In this document: in pieces, positions 8,825 through 16,304 of the stretch
Layout: every line of letters begins with the position of its first letter
Numbering within the stretch: the first letter of the stretch is position 1
Assembly: GCF_011207455.1 (NCBI RefSeq)
Contig: NZ_CP048877.1
Span: forward strand, 1,914,576 to 1,978,575
Direction: 5' to 3'
From: Thermosulfuriphilus ammonigenes
GTDB lineage: Bacteria > Desulfobacterota > Thermodesulfobacteria > Thermodesulfobacteriales > ST65
DNA length: 64,000 nucleotides
Program-made: the position numbers and the translations under genes
The notes under the pieces: generated by a model
What the model was told of the DNA's origin: nothing
Databases searched by the model: none
The model's input: only the letters and a program-made list of their open reading frames with translations

Positions 8825-9426
8825 GGACAATACCCGTAATAGAAGGCTTCAAGACGTGACTTAAAGATATAGCGATTCCTGGGAGAGGTCTTCTGACCAA
8901 AGGGGCAGTTTGGTCGATGGAAACGGAAGGTACGGGTGTTGCCGATGTAATAGGGCTCCTGCCGGACGCGGAGACCAAATATGCCGCGTCTGGCCTCAAT
9001 AGCCCGCCGCTGGGCGGCCAGAAGGCGGGAGATATAGCGATCATTTGGGGGGTTATAGCAGACATAGGCCAGACCGGCGGCTACCATAGCCTCGTTGACC
9101 ATAGTCCCATCCGGGAGAAAGACATAGGCCAGAACCCTACCATAACGATCATATCTTTCTTTGGCGTATTCCAGACGAACCCTTTTGCCCTTGAGTAGCT
9201 TGGCGTTGTACTTTTTGGCCTCTTCTCCTAAGGGCTCTCCAGGGCGGTCATCATGGGCGATCTCAGGGGCATTTATTCCGGCATAACGGACGCGGGTCTC
9301 TCCTCGAACAATAATGGTGTCGCCATCAATGACAGCTCGAACTCGTCTCCAGGCTTTAGCCCCGGCTCCGGTGGCAAAGGAAAGAAGAACAAAGAAAACA
9401 ACCGCAGTCTTCCAGAGCCTAGTCAT
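8803..9426 (-). CDS. Secreted thermonuclease-like nuclease with C-terminal Cys-rich module
   Basis: A 207-residue staphylococcal-nuclease-fold protein. Residues 1-23 form a signal peptide (hydrophobic FFVLLSFATGAGA). The OB-fold nuclease (25-155) has DGDT at 34-37, Arg47, Glu55 (INAPE) and Arg97 (DRYGR), which correspond to the calcium and catalytic residues of micrococcal nuclease. The tail (158-207) reads as a small metal-binding module with His170, Cys174, Cys200, Cys202 and Cys205, resembling the Ada-type 'FHRPxCP...GYxPCxxCxP' zinc-binding pattern found at the end of some nucleases. It is likely exported and degrades DNA or RNA outside the cytoplasm. It overlaps the SPL-like gene by 8 bases. 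Confidence 0.9.
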   Translation of the reverse strand: MTRLWKTAVVFFVLLSFATGAGAKAWRRVRAVIDGDTIIVRGETRVRYAGINAPEIAHDDRPGEPLGEEAKKYNAKLLKGKRVRLEYAKERYDRYGRVLAYVFLPDGTMVNEAMVAAGLAYVCYNPPNDRYISRLLAAQRRAIEARRGIFGLRVRQEPYYIGNTRTFRFHRPNCPFGQKTSPRNRYIFKSRLEAFYYGYCPCRRCRP

Positions 9427-10510
9427 AGATAACCCTCCGGGCAGCGTTGTCCAGCATTTGGGCCAGCCCTCCTGCCTGTCGAGGGTTCATCCCCAGGGCC
9501 TCTCGCCAGACGAGTTCGCTTTCCATACAAAGATAGATGGTTGTCTCCGGGAAGATCTCTTTAAGTTCAGCATAAAGACGGCGATACATCTCCACCCTGA
9601 TAGGTCTCAAGTAGCGCATTTTCCCATCAAGGCCAAGGATAAATTCTCCGAGAAAAATGCGGGTCTCTGGATGGCGTTTTCGGGCGACAGCCTTAAGGGA
9701 AGGCATGAATCTTAAGGCGCCAAGGCTGATCCAAGCCACGGTAGCGCCAGCCAGATAATCCTTCAGGAGGACAAGGGTTTTCTGGTATCCCTTTTGCCAG
9801 CCAGGATAGTAGATCAGGGGATCAAAGTGGAAACCCAGAGGATATCCTGCTTCCGCGGCTCGAACTGCCGCCTGAAGGCGCTCTTCAAGGGACGGGGTCC
9901 CTTTCTCTTCGGACTCAGATATCTCAGGGCTATTAAGAGACCAAGAAAGAAAGGTCCTTTTTCGGTGAGGCAATTGGAGGAGGTGATCAATAAAGACGGA
10001 TTTGGTCTTCAGCTCTAGGCAGGCGTTGTCAAGGTCAGAGAAGGTTTCCACCAGAAGAGGGGCCAATTCGGTGATGGGTTCAAGGCCCAGGCTGTCCATA
10101 AACTCTCCGGTGCCGATACGAAAAAACCTATTTCTCTGGGCCGTTATCTCCCTTTGGGCCTGTTTGATTATCTCTGGGGCATTAGTAAAGACCGTCAGAT
10201 AAGGATTGCTGAGATAGACCTGAAGGATACAGTACGTGCAATCAAAGGGGCAGCCACTTCCGAGATGAAGGATCTGGTAGCCACAGCAGATATATCTTTT
10301 TGTCCCCGGGCAGGGGCGAAGGGCTCTTCCCTCGCCGAGGGTCATAAAGAGACGCCTTTTCCCAAAATCGAAGGGATCCCCCTTAGGGAGGGGAGGGGAG
10401 GAGACAAGCCTAACCGGGACCCATCTTTGACGGTCCAGAATTTTGGCACAAATGGGTGCCTCTTTAACCCTGGGGTCAAGAAAAATGCCTTGAAGGGTCA
10501 GGGGTCTCAA
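9419..10510 (-). CDS. Spore photoproduct lyase-like radical SAM protein
   Basis: A 363-residue radical SAM enzyme with the cluster motif CPFDCTYC (Cys87, Cys91, Cys94) near the middle of the N-terminal half. The sequence LHLGSGCPFDCTYCILQVY and the following FTN and GTGEFMDS segments resemble the SplB family, which reverses the spore photoproduct in DNA. This organism has no sign of sporulation, so the substrate is probably different or it acts in general DNA repair. The start is TTG, forming a TTGA overlap with the stop of the ParB-like gene; no nearby ATG suits the family. Its neighbours are a ParB-like protein and a nuclease. Confidence 0.82.
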   Translation of the reverse strand: MRPLTLQGIFLDPRVKEAPICAKILDRQRWVPVRLVSSPPLPKGDPFDFGKRRLFMTLGEGRALRPCPGTKRYICCGYQILHLGSGCPFDCTYCILQVYLSNPYLTVFTNAPEIIKQAQREITAQRNRFFRIGTGEFMDSLGLEPITELAPLLVETFSDLDNACLELKTKSVFIDHLLQLPHRKRTFLSWSLNSPEISESEEKGTPSLEERLQAAVRAAEAGYPLGFHFDPLIYYPGWQKGYQKTLVLLKDYLAGATVAWISLGALRFMPSLKAVARKRHPETRIFLGEFILGLDGKMRYLRPIRVEMYRRLYAELKEIFPETTIYLCMESELVWREALGMNPRQAGGLAQMLDNAARRVIYD

Positions 10511-11442
10511 CGGCTTTCCTGATTGCCTTTAAGACATTGGGCAAATTGCCGCCATTTATTTTCTAAGTCATCCATGTTTCGGAAGGAAAGGGAAAGGGTA
10601 CACTCATCGCTTTCAAAGGCCGGGGGAGGCTTGATTCGGATACCTGGCGACTTGAGCCGACGGCAAAAATCCATGAAGCGTTCTTCCAGCTCCGAGAGGC
10701 GAGGGTAACGGCGGCGTTTAAGCCAGTAAAAGAACCTCTCTCCTCGTTCTTTGGGAGAAAGATCGCTGGTCAAAATCTGATTGGCCTCCGGAGAGGTAAT
10801 AATTTCGTGGACCGGATGGTCTTCTATCTGGGCGAGATCCCGGAGCATCTCCAGTATCTCCCGCTGGCGGCTATAGGAGGGGGAGATTTTCTTGAAGAGT
10901 TCAAAGACCGCCTGGCGCTCTTCTTCAGAGAGCTGGAGGAGATCGGGGACTATATTTTCATTGAGACGACCCTGAGCTAAGGCCTCTTTAAGGGGGAGTT
11001 CAAGGAAGGCCACCGTTCGCAAGAATTCAAGATTTCTCGGATGGGGTTTAAAGCCCAGAGCAGGAAGGATTCCCTTGAGAACCTCTTCTTCCGGAAGATA
11101 ATCCAGAAACCTGAGGGTCAGATGGGCCTTCTCTACTAGATTTAAGCCCCGCCCGCAGAGATTTTCGTGAAGGACAATCATCAGGGCACAGAGATCGTCG
11201 ATCAAGGGAGGAAGGATAAGGCAGGAAACCCTGGCGAGACCCAATTCCCGGGCGCAAAGGAGACGTTTGTATCCGGTTACTACTTGATAGCTCCGAGGAT
11301 CCTTTTGACGCAGGGTAGGGGGATTAATTATTCCCAGAAGGTCAATGGAGGCTTTAAGTGGGGTCAAGTCAAAACCAAAGCTGATGACAAATGTATGATC
11401 TTCTAAGTCGATTTCTTCAATTGGAATACTTCTATAACGCAT
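10507..11442 (-). CDS. ParB/Srx-fold domain protein, stand-alone
   Basis: A 311-residue protein. Residues 1-95 match the ParB N-terminal fold: [10 protein letters not shown] at the start, [14 protein letters not shown], then [26 protein letters not shown] and [14 protein letters not shown]. In ParB proteins the corresponding region is the CTP- and DNA-binding part (GxRRxxAAxxAG followed by ENxxRxxLxPxEEA). No ParA partner is nearby. The rest is helical and rich in Leu/Glu, with a HTH-like stretch around [16 protein letters not shown]. It may be a DNA-binding nucleoid protein or a regulator. It overlaps purC by 11 bases and the SPL-like gene by 4, so it is part of a tightly coupled operon. Confidence 0.75.
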   Translation of the reverse strand: MRYRSIPIEEIDLEDHTFVISFGFDLTPLKASIDLLGIINPPTLRQKDPRSYQVVTGYKRLLCARELGLARVSCLILPPLIDDLCALMIVLHENLCGRGLNLVEKAHLTLRFLDYLPEEEVLKGILPALGFKPHPRNLEFLRTVAFLELPLKEALAQGRLNENIVPDLLQLSEEERQAVFELFKKISPSYSRQREILEMLRDLAQIEDHPVHEIITSPEANQILTSDLSPKERGERFFYWLKRRRYPRLSELEERFMDFCRRLKSPGIRIKPPPAFESDECTLSLSFRNMDDLENKWRQFAQCLKGNQESR

Positions 11443-12331
11443 TGTCCCCGAAATCCTCCCCCGTAAGGCGTCTTAGGGCCTCAATGTACCTGTTTCTCGT
11501 TTTTTTGACAATATCTTCTGGTAGCTCCGGGGCAGGGGGGCGCTTATTCCATCCGATAGAAACCAACCAATCCCTGAGAAACTGTTTATCGAAGCTTTTT
11601 TGAGGTCGGCCGGGTTCATACTCTTCCCGAGGCCAGAAGCGAGAAGAATCCGGGGTGAGGACTTCGTCGATAAGGATAAGCTCACCATCCTTGAGACCGA
11701 ATTCAAACTTGGTATCAGCAATGATGATACCCCTTTCTTCGGCATAAGTAGAGGCCTTTAAATAGATAGCAAGAGAGATATCCCGGACTTTGTTGGCCAT
11801 ATCTTGGCCGATTATTTCAGCCATTTGGGAAAAGGTGATATTTTCATCGTGTTCTCCCTGGGCGGCTTTGGTAGAGGGGGTAAAGATAGGCTCGGGAAGA
11901 CGATCAGATTCCCGGAGGCCCGGGGGAAGTTTAAGCCCACATACTTCTCCCTCCCTTTTGTAAGAAGCCCAGGCCGATCCAGAAAGATAACCCCTGACGA
12001 TACATTCTACCGGCAGGGGATCAGCCTTGACCACCAACATACTCCGCCGGGATAGTTCTTCTCGATAAGGGAGACAAGATGCAGGATAAGCATTGACATC
12101 AGCGGTTACCAGATGATTGGGCACAATATCCTTAAGGTAGTCAAACCAGAAAAGGGACATCTGGGTGAGGACTTTCCCCTTGTCAGGAATAGGGGTGGGC
12201 ATAACGACATCATAGGCAGAGATTCGATCGGTAGCTACCAGGAGAAGATAGTCATCAATCTCGTAGAGATCACGCACCTTGCCTCGATGAACAAGTTTAA
12301 GTCCCGGAAAGTTTGTCTCAAAGACCACCAT
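11432..12331 (-). CDS. purC: Phosphoribosylaminoimidazole-succinocarboxamide synthase
   Basis: A 299-residue SAICAR synthetase, which joins aspartate to CAIR with ATP in purine biosynthesis. Evidence includes [52 protein letters not shown] and IADTKFEFG followed by [13 protein letters not shown]. The size matches the long bacterial/yeast-like form (about 300) rather than the 240-residue E. coli form. It is 11 bases after the Rho-N-like gene. No purine riboswitch or PurR site was recognised upstream of the operon. Confidence 0.97.
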   Translation of the reverse strand: MVVFETNFPGLKLVHRGKVRDLYEIDDYLLLVATDRISAYDVVMPTPIPDKGKVLTQMSLFWFDYLKDIVPNHLVTADVNAYPASCLPYREELSRRSMLVVKADPLPVECIVRGYLSGSAWASYKREGEVCGLKLPPGLRESDRLPEPIFTPSTKAAQGEHDENITFSQMAEIIGQDMANKVRDISLAIYLKASTYAEERGIIIADTKFEFGLKDGELILIDEVLTPDSSRFWPREEYEPGRPQKSFDKQFLRDWLVSIGWNKRPPAPELPEDIVKKTRNRYIEALRRLTGEDFGDNAL

Positions 12332-12342
12332 TTGTGATCCTC

Positions 12343-12675
12343 CTAGCCAGCCATTTTGGCCAGTCGGCGGGTTTTCTTTTTGAGCTGAATCGCCTTACGA
12401 CGATATCTCTGCCAGAGGAGTTTATCCCCCTTGGCCTTGGCCTCTTCAGCTAGACGGCGTAGTTCTTTAATCTTGGCTTTAAGCTCCCTCATGGAGCCAG
12501 CCTTGGGAGACCTTTCGTCCTTGATACCCCAGACCTCCTTAATCGCCGCTATGAGTTCTTCCTTGTTCATAGCGTGAACACCGGTTATCTCCGGTATTTC
12601 CATAGCGATGGCCCTAAGTTCTTTGACGGTCATCTTTTCCAGGGGTTTTTCTAGCTTCTTGGCCTCTTCACTCAT
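12343..12675 (-). CDS. Rho N-terminal-domain protein (small, highly basic)
   Basis: A 110-residue protein with no catalytic domain. Residues 12-50 ([23 protein letters not shown] followed by [14 protein letters not shown]) match the Rho_N/SAP-like helix-extended-helix that opens transcription factor Rho. Residues 60-110 are a Lys/Arg/Leu-rich helix ([20 protein letters not shown]) likely to bind nucleic acid or pair as a coiled coil. Similar small proteins occur widely in Desulfobacterota with no known function. It is the first gene after a strong promoter and heads the purC operon; the ATG has an AAGGAGG site nine bases upstream. Confidence 0.8.
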   Translation of the reverse strand: MSEEAKKLEKPLEKMTVKELRAIAMEIPEITGVHAMNKEELIAAIKEVWGIKDERSPKAGSMRELKAKIKELRRLAEEAKAKGDKLLWQRYRRKAIQLKKKTRRLAKMAG

Positions 12676-12713
12676 CTTCCAAAGCCTCCTTGTTTTTATG
12701 TCTGGGTTGGCCT

Positions 12714-12741
12714 TTTATACCCCAATGGAGGCGTCTTTCAA
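12714..12741 (-). promoter_or_regulatory. Promoter of the Rho-N/purC/ParB-like/SPL-like/nuclease/marC/deacetylase operon
   Basis: On the minus strand TTGAAA (12736-12741) is followed after 16 bases by TATAAA (12714-12719), both 5/6 matches to the sigma-70 consensus. The start of transcription would be near 12707, giving a leader of about 30 bases that contains the AAGGAGG ribosome site of the first gene. Confidence 0.65.
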
Positions 12742-12792
12742 CCCTTGCCCTTATAAGATGGGGGCACCAAGTAGTCGCTCTCATTAGTAAAT

Positions 12793-12821
12793 AAAAAAGG
12801 GGGGTGTCTTGGACACCCCCC
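12793..12821 (-). terminator. Intrinsic terminator of the cytochrome/FeS/NrfD operon
   Basis: A perfect 10-bp stem GGGGGGTGTC (12799-12808) / GACACCCCCC (12812-12821) with a 3-base loop is followed on the minus strand by six T (complement of 12793-12798). It begins 23 bases after the NrfD-like stop. A TTTT run on the plus side also makes it potentially bidirectional. Confidence 0.9.
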
Positions 12822-12844
12822 CTTTTGTTGGGGAGAAGGTCGGT

Positions 12845-14122
12845 TTAGGAGTTTTGTGAAGGGCTTGTTGACGTATAGTTGATGGCCGGGATGATCTTAT
12901 TTACCAGCCAGAAGAAGATAAAAGGCATTATGCCCACCAAAAGGGCTCCGAAAAGTCCCTCTTTGAAGGTTTCCCAATTGTGAGGGATGATGGGCAGGTG
13001 GTAGTGCATATAGCCGGCAAAAGAGAGAGAAAAAGCCTGACCGCCGATAACAACATTCCAGCGCATCATAAAGACTCCAAAGAGGATGAGAATCAGGGCT
13101 ACCACTACGCGGCGAATGGTCAATCTGGGTAAAAGCAGAAGTATTAAGGGCACGAGATTACCAAGACCATACTGGAGGATAAATATATTAACGAAATCTT
13201 TACCATACATAACAGAGCGAAGGATCTCCCAGGATTTAAGGGCCGTGTAGCCTCTAAAGATGAGGTCAAGAAGCTCAAGGGAGATGGCGGCCACCAGAAA
13301 GCCCAAAAGATAGCGGGAGGCCTTCTTGATGATGTCCATTTCTACACCGCCGATTTCCTGAGCCCTTAGTTCTCCGGCCCCTCCTGGACGACGGCTGCGA
13401 TACTGGCGCCACTCCATAATCACAATATAGGTGAGCATACAAAGGGCAATACCAGAGACTACCGCCGACATAATGAAGATCACCGGCATAAGGGGAGACA
13501 TCCAGAGGGCGTTAGCTTTAACCGAACCAAAGATAAACCCGGCATAACCATGGAGAAAACAGGCCACCGGGATGCCCACTCCGGCTAGGATCTTGACCGC
13601 CTTCTTATCCACAGAGATGGATTGGGGGCTTATATCATATGAGCCCAGGGTAAGAAGGCGATAGATAAAGGCCTTTATCTGGTTACCCAGACCCGGTTTT
13701 CCTTTAAGTTCTTGGGCTTGAGAGATAAAGAATGTTCGATAGGCAAACCAGATCTCACTAAAAACTATAAGGGTATAGGTTGAGAGAACAAACCCAAAGG
13801 CTGAGATAGCTGAAGTAAAGTGGGGAGTCAGGAGCGGATGAATGGCCCTTGTCGGTTGCTGGAGATGGAGGAGAAGTGGCATCGGGACCACCGGAATAAG
13901 GGCTAGCGAAAAGATTAAGGAAAACTTGGCCAGATCCTTAAGATCCTTTTGGCCAAAAACATGATACAGCGAGGAGAGGACAAAGGCCCCGGCCACCAGA
14001 CCTGTCATATAGGGATACATGACGATCTGGATGCTCCAGTAAATAAATTCATTAGGATAGACAAAAAGTTCCTTAGTTGTCCACTCAGCCCCGTGTACAA
14101 AAAGCTCTTGCATGGCTATCAC
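12845..14122 (-). CDS. NrfD/PsrC/DsrP-family quinone-interacting membrane subunit
   Basis: A 425-residue polytopic membrane protein with about ten hydrophobic helices, belonging to the NrfD/PsrC/DsrP superfamily that exchanges electrons with menaquinone. The start NEFIYWSIQIVMYPYMTGLV resembles the first helix of DsrP/HybB-type subunits. It overlaps the FeS subunit gene by four bases (ATGA), so the pair is translationally coupled. No molybdopterin catalytic subunit is next to it. The module may therefore link the quinone pool to periplasmic cytochromes, as Hmc, Qrc, Nrf or Dsr complexes do. Which of these it matches most closely cannot be decided from sequence alone. Confidence 0.87.
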   Translation of the reverse strand: MIAMQELFVHGAEWTTKELFVYPNEFIYWSIQIVMYPYMTGLVAGAFVLSSLYHVFGQKDLKDLAKFSLIFSLALIPVVPMPLLLHLQQPTRAIHPLLTPHFTSAISAFGFVLSTYTLIVFSEIWFAYRTFFISQAQELKGKPGLGNQIKAFIYRLLTLGSYDISPQSISVDKKAVKILAGVGIPVACFLHGYAGFIFGSVKANALWMSPLMPVIFIMSAVVSGIALCMLTYIVIMEWRQYRSRRPGGAGELRAQEIGGVEMDIIKKASRYLLGFLVAAISLELLDLIFRGYTALKSWEILRSVMYGKDFVNIFILQYGLGNLVPLILLLLPRLTIRRVVVALILILFGVFMMRWNVVIGGQAFSLSFAGYMHYHLPIIPHNWETFKEGLFGALLVGIMPFIFFWLVNKIIPAINYTSTSPSQNS

Positions 14123-14883
14123 CTCACATTGAAATCAAAACCGATGTAATAGACTTGTGGTTTGGTGCCGTATTCATCTTTAAGAACAGCTACCCTTTGG
14201 GTAAGGACAATTTTGGTTACCGGGTCATTGGGGTCCTTAAGGTTGCCTATCATTCGAGCTCCAAAGGGACAGGCCTGGACACAGGCGGTTTTCATGCCTT
14301 TGCTGATTCGGTGGTAGCAGAAGGTGCATTTATCGGCCACCTTATAGACCGGATGAAAGAAGCGAACCCCATAAGGGCAGGCCATGATACAGTAACCACA
14401 GCCAATGCACCACTTGCGATCAATCAGGACCACTCCTTCAGGGGTCTGGTAGGAGGCCCCTACAGGACAGACCTGGACACAGGCCGGGTTTTCACACTGA
14501 TTACAAAGCTTGGGAACAAAAAAGGCCTTGGTGATTTCCTCAGGAGGAATAACCTCTTCCCGAATCTTGGGAGAGGTAAAGCCATCCCTTCCTCCCTTGG
14601 GGGTGTCAATATGGGCCTTTCCATCTTTGGTAATGACATAACGCTCTACCCAGGTTCTGGTGATGGGGGCGTCATAGGGAACTTCATTTTCCTTTTTGCA
14701 GGCTTTAACACAAAAGCCGCAGCCGACACATTTTGTGGTGTCCACCACAAAGGCCCACCGGATTCGGCTCCCCTTAATGGAGGCCCGAACCTCGGCCGGA
14801 CTCAAAAAACGAAAGGCGCTCAAGGGAACAGTGGCCGCCAGGGTTCCGGCCAGTGCCTTGAGAAATTTCCGTCTAGAGCTCAT
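14119..14883 (-). CDS. Tat-exported four-cluster ferredoxin subunit (DsrO/HybA/PsrB-like)
   Basis: A 254-residue periplasmic electron-transfer protein. The N-terminus SSRRKFLKALAGTLAATVP is a twin-arginine signal. Four [4Fe-4S] cysteine groups follow: CVGCGFCVKAC, CNQCENPACVQVC, CIGCGYCIMAC, and CTFC with CVQAC later, the order known for PsrB/HybA/DsrO subunits. It would carry electrons between the membrane NrfD-like subunit and the tetraheme cytochrome encoded just upstream. The gap to the cytochrome gene is two bases, and it overlaps the NrfD gene by four. Confidence 0.93.
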   Translation of the reverse strand: MSSRRKFLKALAGTLAATVPLSAFRFLSPAEVRASIKGSRIRWAFVVDTTKCVGCGFCVKACKKENEVPYDAPITRTWVERYVITKDGKAHIDTPKGGRDGFTSPKIREEVIPPEEITKAFFVPKLCNQCENPACVQVCPVGASYQTPEGVVLIDRKWCIGCGYCIMACPYGVRFFHPVYKVADKCTFCYHRISKGMKTACVQACPFGARMIGNLKDPNDPVTKIVLTQRVAVLKDEYGTKPQVYYIGFDFNVR

Positions 14884-14885
14884 GG

Positions 14886-15353
14886 TTATTCCTCCAGGTT
14901 AGGATTGTGGGGATTATGACACTCACTGCAAGCTGCCTCGGGATTGTGTTCTTGAGGGTCGATTCCCGGTAGTTGTCCCCTTTTGTTGGGGTAGGGGAGT
15001 TTGGCGTGACAGCGTAGACAAAGGGCCCGACTGGTGTCTATGGGCAAGGTCTCAGGATCATCAGGGTGATTAAGGGCCGGGCCGTGGCAATTTTCACACT
15101 GGATTATGCGGTGTTTGGACTTTTCGTGTTCTTCGTAGTTTTCTGGATGACATTCAGCGCAGGTTTGTTGACCTTTATATTTTACAGTGAAAGCCTTCCA
15201 CTCATCAATGTTGCTAAGTCTAAAGAAACCATAGGTGAAATTGCGTCCATGGATACCAAAATCGGGAGGAGTTAGGAAAAACCTGACGATTAAAAGTACA
15301 ATGATCAAGCCTAAAGCCAGAAATACCGGTCTCAAGTAGTGACGACTCTTCAT
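14886..15353 (-). CDS. Membrane-anchored tetraheme cytochrome c
   Basis: A 155-residue protein with one N-terminal hydrophobic helix (about 8-27) that probably stays as an anchor, followed by four CxxCH heme motifs at residues 65-69, 86-90, 112-116 and 142-146 (CAECH, CENCH, CLRCH, CSECH). Extra histidines (His76, His81, His96, His136 and others) can supply distal ligands. It is the first gene of a three-gene operon with FeS and NrfD-like subunits. The layout resembles the electron-transfer side of nitrite (NrfBCD), sulfur/thiosulfate or Dsr/Hmc-type complexes. The terminal partner is not encoded nearby. Confidence 0.9.
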   Translation of the reverse strand: MKSRHYLRPVFLALGLIIVLLIVRFFLTPPDFGIHGRNFTYGFFRLSNIDEWKAFTVKYKGQQTCAECHPENYEEHEKSKHRIIQCENCHGPALNHPDDPETLPIDTSRALCLRCHAKLPYPNKRGQLPGIDPQEHNPEAACSECHNPHNPNLEE

Positions 15354-15782
15354 ATCTCATCTCCACCATGTGTCTTTTTTTACAATCCCGGACAGCTATA
15401 GCGTTGTTTACCTAAAGCAGGCGAAATGGCTTGTCAAGTATAAGAAATTATTTGTCTCTTTCTGTTAAAGAATAGATTAAATTTGTCTGACACTTTATAA
15501 TCGCCTTTTCTTTTATAAGAAGATATCCATTAATTTGACATTGAAGGTTTTAAGGCAGAGACAATATTTTTCTCTGAAAAATTTTTGGATTCCTTTTTTG
15601 GAGAAGAAACAGGATTTGTTTTTGGGGCCCCTATATTATAAGGATAGGTTTCCAGGTTGGTTGTTTGGGAGTAATATTGTTGCAAAAGAAAGCATTTCAT
15701 CTCATCCTACGGTTGCCTTTTGAAAAAAGGCTTCGAATTCTTTAAAGAAAGAAAAAATATTTAAATAATATTGGTTTCTTTT
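15354..15782 (+). other. AT-rich intergenic stretch without a convincing gene
   Basis: About 430 bases, visibly richer in A and T than the flanking sequence, lie between the cytochrome operon (minus) and the small gene at 15783. It contains the putative cytochrome promoter and two plus-strand motifs that could be promoter parts: a TATAAT at 15496-15501 and a TTGACA at 15535-15540, neither with a well-spaced partner. A 62-codon open frame inside has no ribosome site and no family resemblance. Nothing else is recognised. Confidence 0.55.
15409..15437 (-). promoter_or_regulatory. Possible promoter of the cytochrome operon
   Basis: A perfect minus-strand -35 TTGACA (15432-15437) is followed after 17 bases by TAGGTA (15409-15414), a weak -10 box. 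The leader to the cytochrome ATG would be about 50 bases. The strong -35 and placement support it; the poor -10 suggests either activator dependence or a different true -10. Confidence 0.4.
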
Positions 15783-16058
15783 ATGGCCAGAATATCTATT
15801 GATAAGGCTTTGTCTTGGGTTCTCAGGCACAGTGGACAACTACATCCTGGGGAGTGTCTTGACCTTCTCTGTAAAAAGCGTAACCGACTCATTAGAGTGG
15901 TGCGGACGAAAGAAGGGTTTCGCTTGGAGGAAAGGGGCTTTTTTAAGGAGGACTTTTTTACTCAAGGCGGCAAGGAGTTTCAAAAACTCCTTGAAAGATT
16001 GATCCTAAGAGAATTTCCTCGTAGTCATATGCTTTGGGCCTTTAAACGGCGGGCCTGA
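15783..16058 (+). CDS. Small protein of unknown function (91 residues)
   Basis: Not recognised. It is a basic cytoplasmic-looking protein with no signal or membrane segment. Visible features are a helical start (ISIDKALSWVLRHSG), a middle that looks like beta strands (LIRVVRTKEGFRLEERGFF) and a helical end with LILREFPRSHMLWAFKRR. The ATG at 15783 is chosen over a TTG four codons upstream; neither has a clear ribosome site. It stands alone between an AT-rich region and two convergent tRNA genes. The orderly strand/helix pattern and clean stop suggest a real gene, but expression is unproven. Confidence 0.5.
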   Translation: MARISIDKALSWVLRHSGQLHPGECLDLLCKKRNRLIRVVRTKEGFRLEERGFFKEDFFTQGGKEFQKLLERLILREFPRSHMLWAFKRRA

Positions 16059-16072
16059 TAAAAGAAAATTTA

Positions 16073-16148
16073 TGGAGGCGGCGCGGGGATTCGAACCCCG
16101 GAATAACGGTTTTGCAGACCGTCGCCTTAGCCGCTTGGCTACGCCGCC
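16073..16148 (-). tRNA. tRNA-Cys (anticodon GCA)
   Basis: A full 76-base cloverleaf on the minus strand. It has acceptor GGCGGCG/CGCCGCC, D stem GCCA/TGGC-type pairing with loop AGCGGCTA, anticodon stem ACGGT/ACCGT with loop CTGCAAA, a 5-base variable loop, and T arm CGGGG-TTCGAAT-CCCCG. The 3-prime CCA is encoded. Anticodon GCA reads the cysteine codons UGC and UGU. It lies 18 bases from tRNA-Met and the two are probably co-transcribed. Confidence 0.97.
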
Positions 16149-16166
16149 AGGATGGGCACCTTTTCT

Positions 16167-16243
16167 TGGTGGCGGTGCAGGGACTCGAACCCCGGACTCT
16201 GCGGATATGAGCCGCATGCTCTAACCAACTGAGCTACACCGCC
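16167..16243 (-). tRNA. tRNA-Met, elongator (anticodon CAT)
   Basis: A 77-base cloverleaf on the minus strand. It has acceptor GGCGGTG/CACCGCC, D arm GCTC-AGTTGGTTA-GAGC, anticodon stem TGCGG/CCGCA with loop CTCATAT, and T arm CGGGG-TTCGAGT-CCCTG with one G-U pair. CCA is encoded. The acceptor begins with a normal G1-C72 pair, so it is not the initiator. A CAU anticodon could also be tRNA-Ile2 (lysidine-modified), but the D-arm and variable-loop pattern looks like elongator Met. Confidence 0.9.
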
Positions 16244-16304
16244 GAAGCCGGTATAAGTTGAGCCAATTTTTGATCCCTTGTCAAGACCTACACCAGCCCC
16301 AATA

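Noticed and set aside
12845..15353. A dsrMKJOP operon
   Set aside because: dsrM and dsrK are absent and the cytochrome has four CxxCH motifs rather than the three of DsrJ.
15535..15723. A 62-codon plus-strand open frame in the AT-rich pocket
   Set aside because: It starts with TTG without a ribosome site, has no regular structure or family look, and low GC makes chance frames likely here.
16167..16243. tRNA-Ile2 (lysidine) instead of tRNA-Met
   Set aside because: The CAT anticodon allows it, but the body looks like elongator Met. Only a comparison with the other CAT tRNAs of the genome would settle it.
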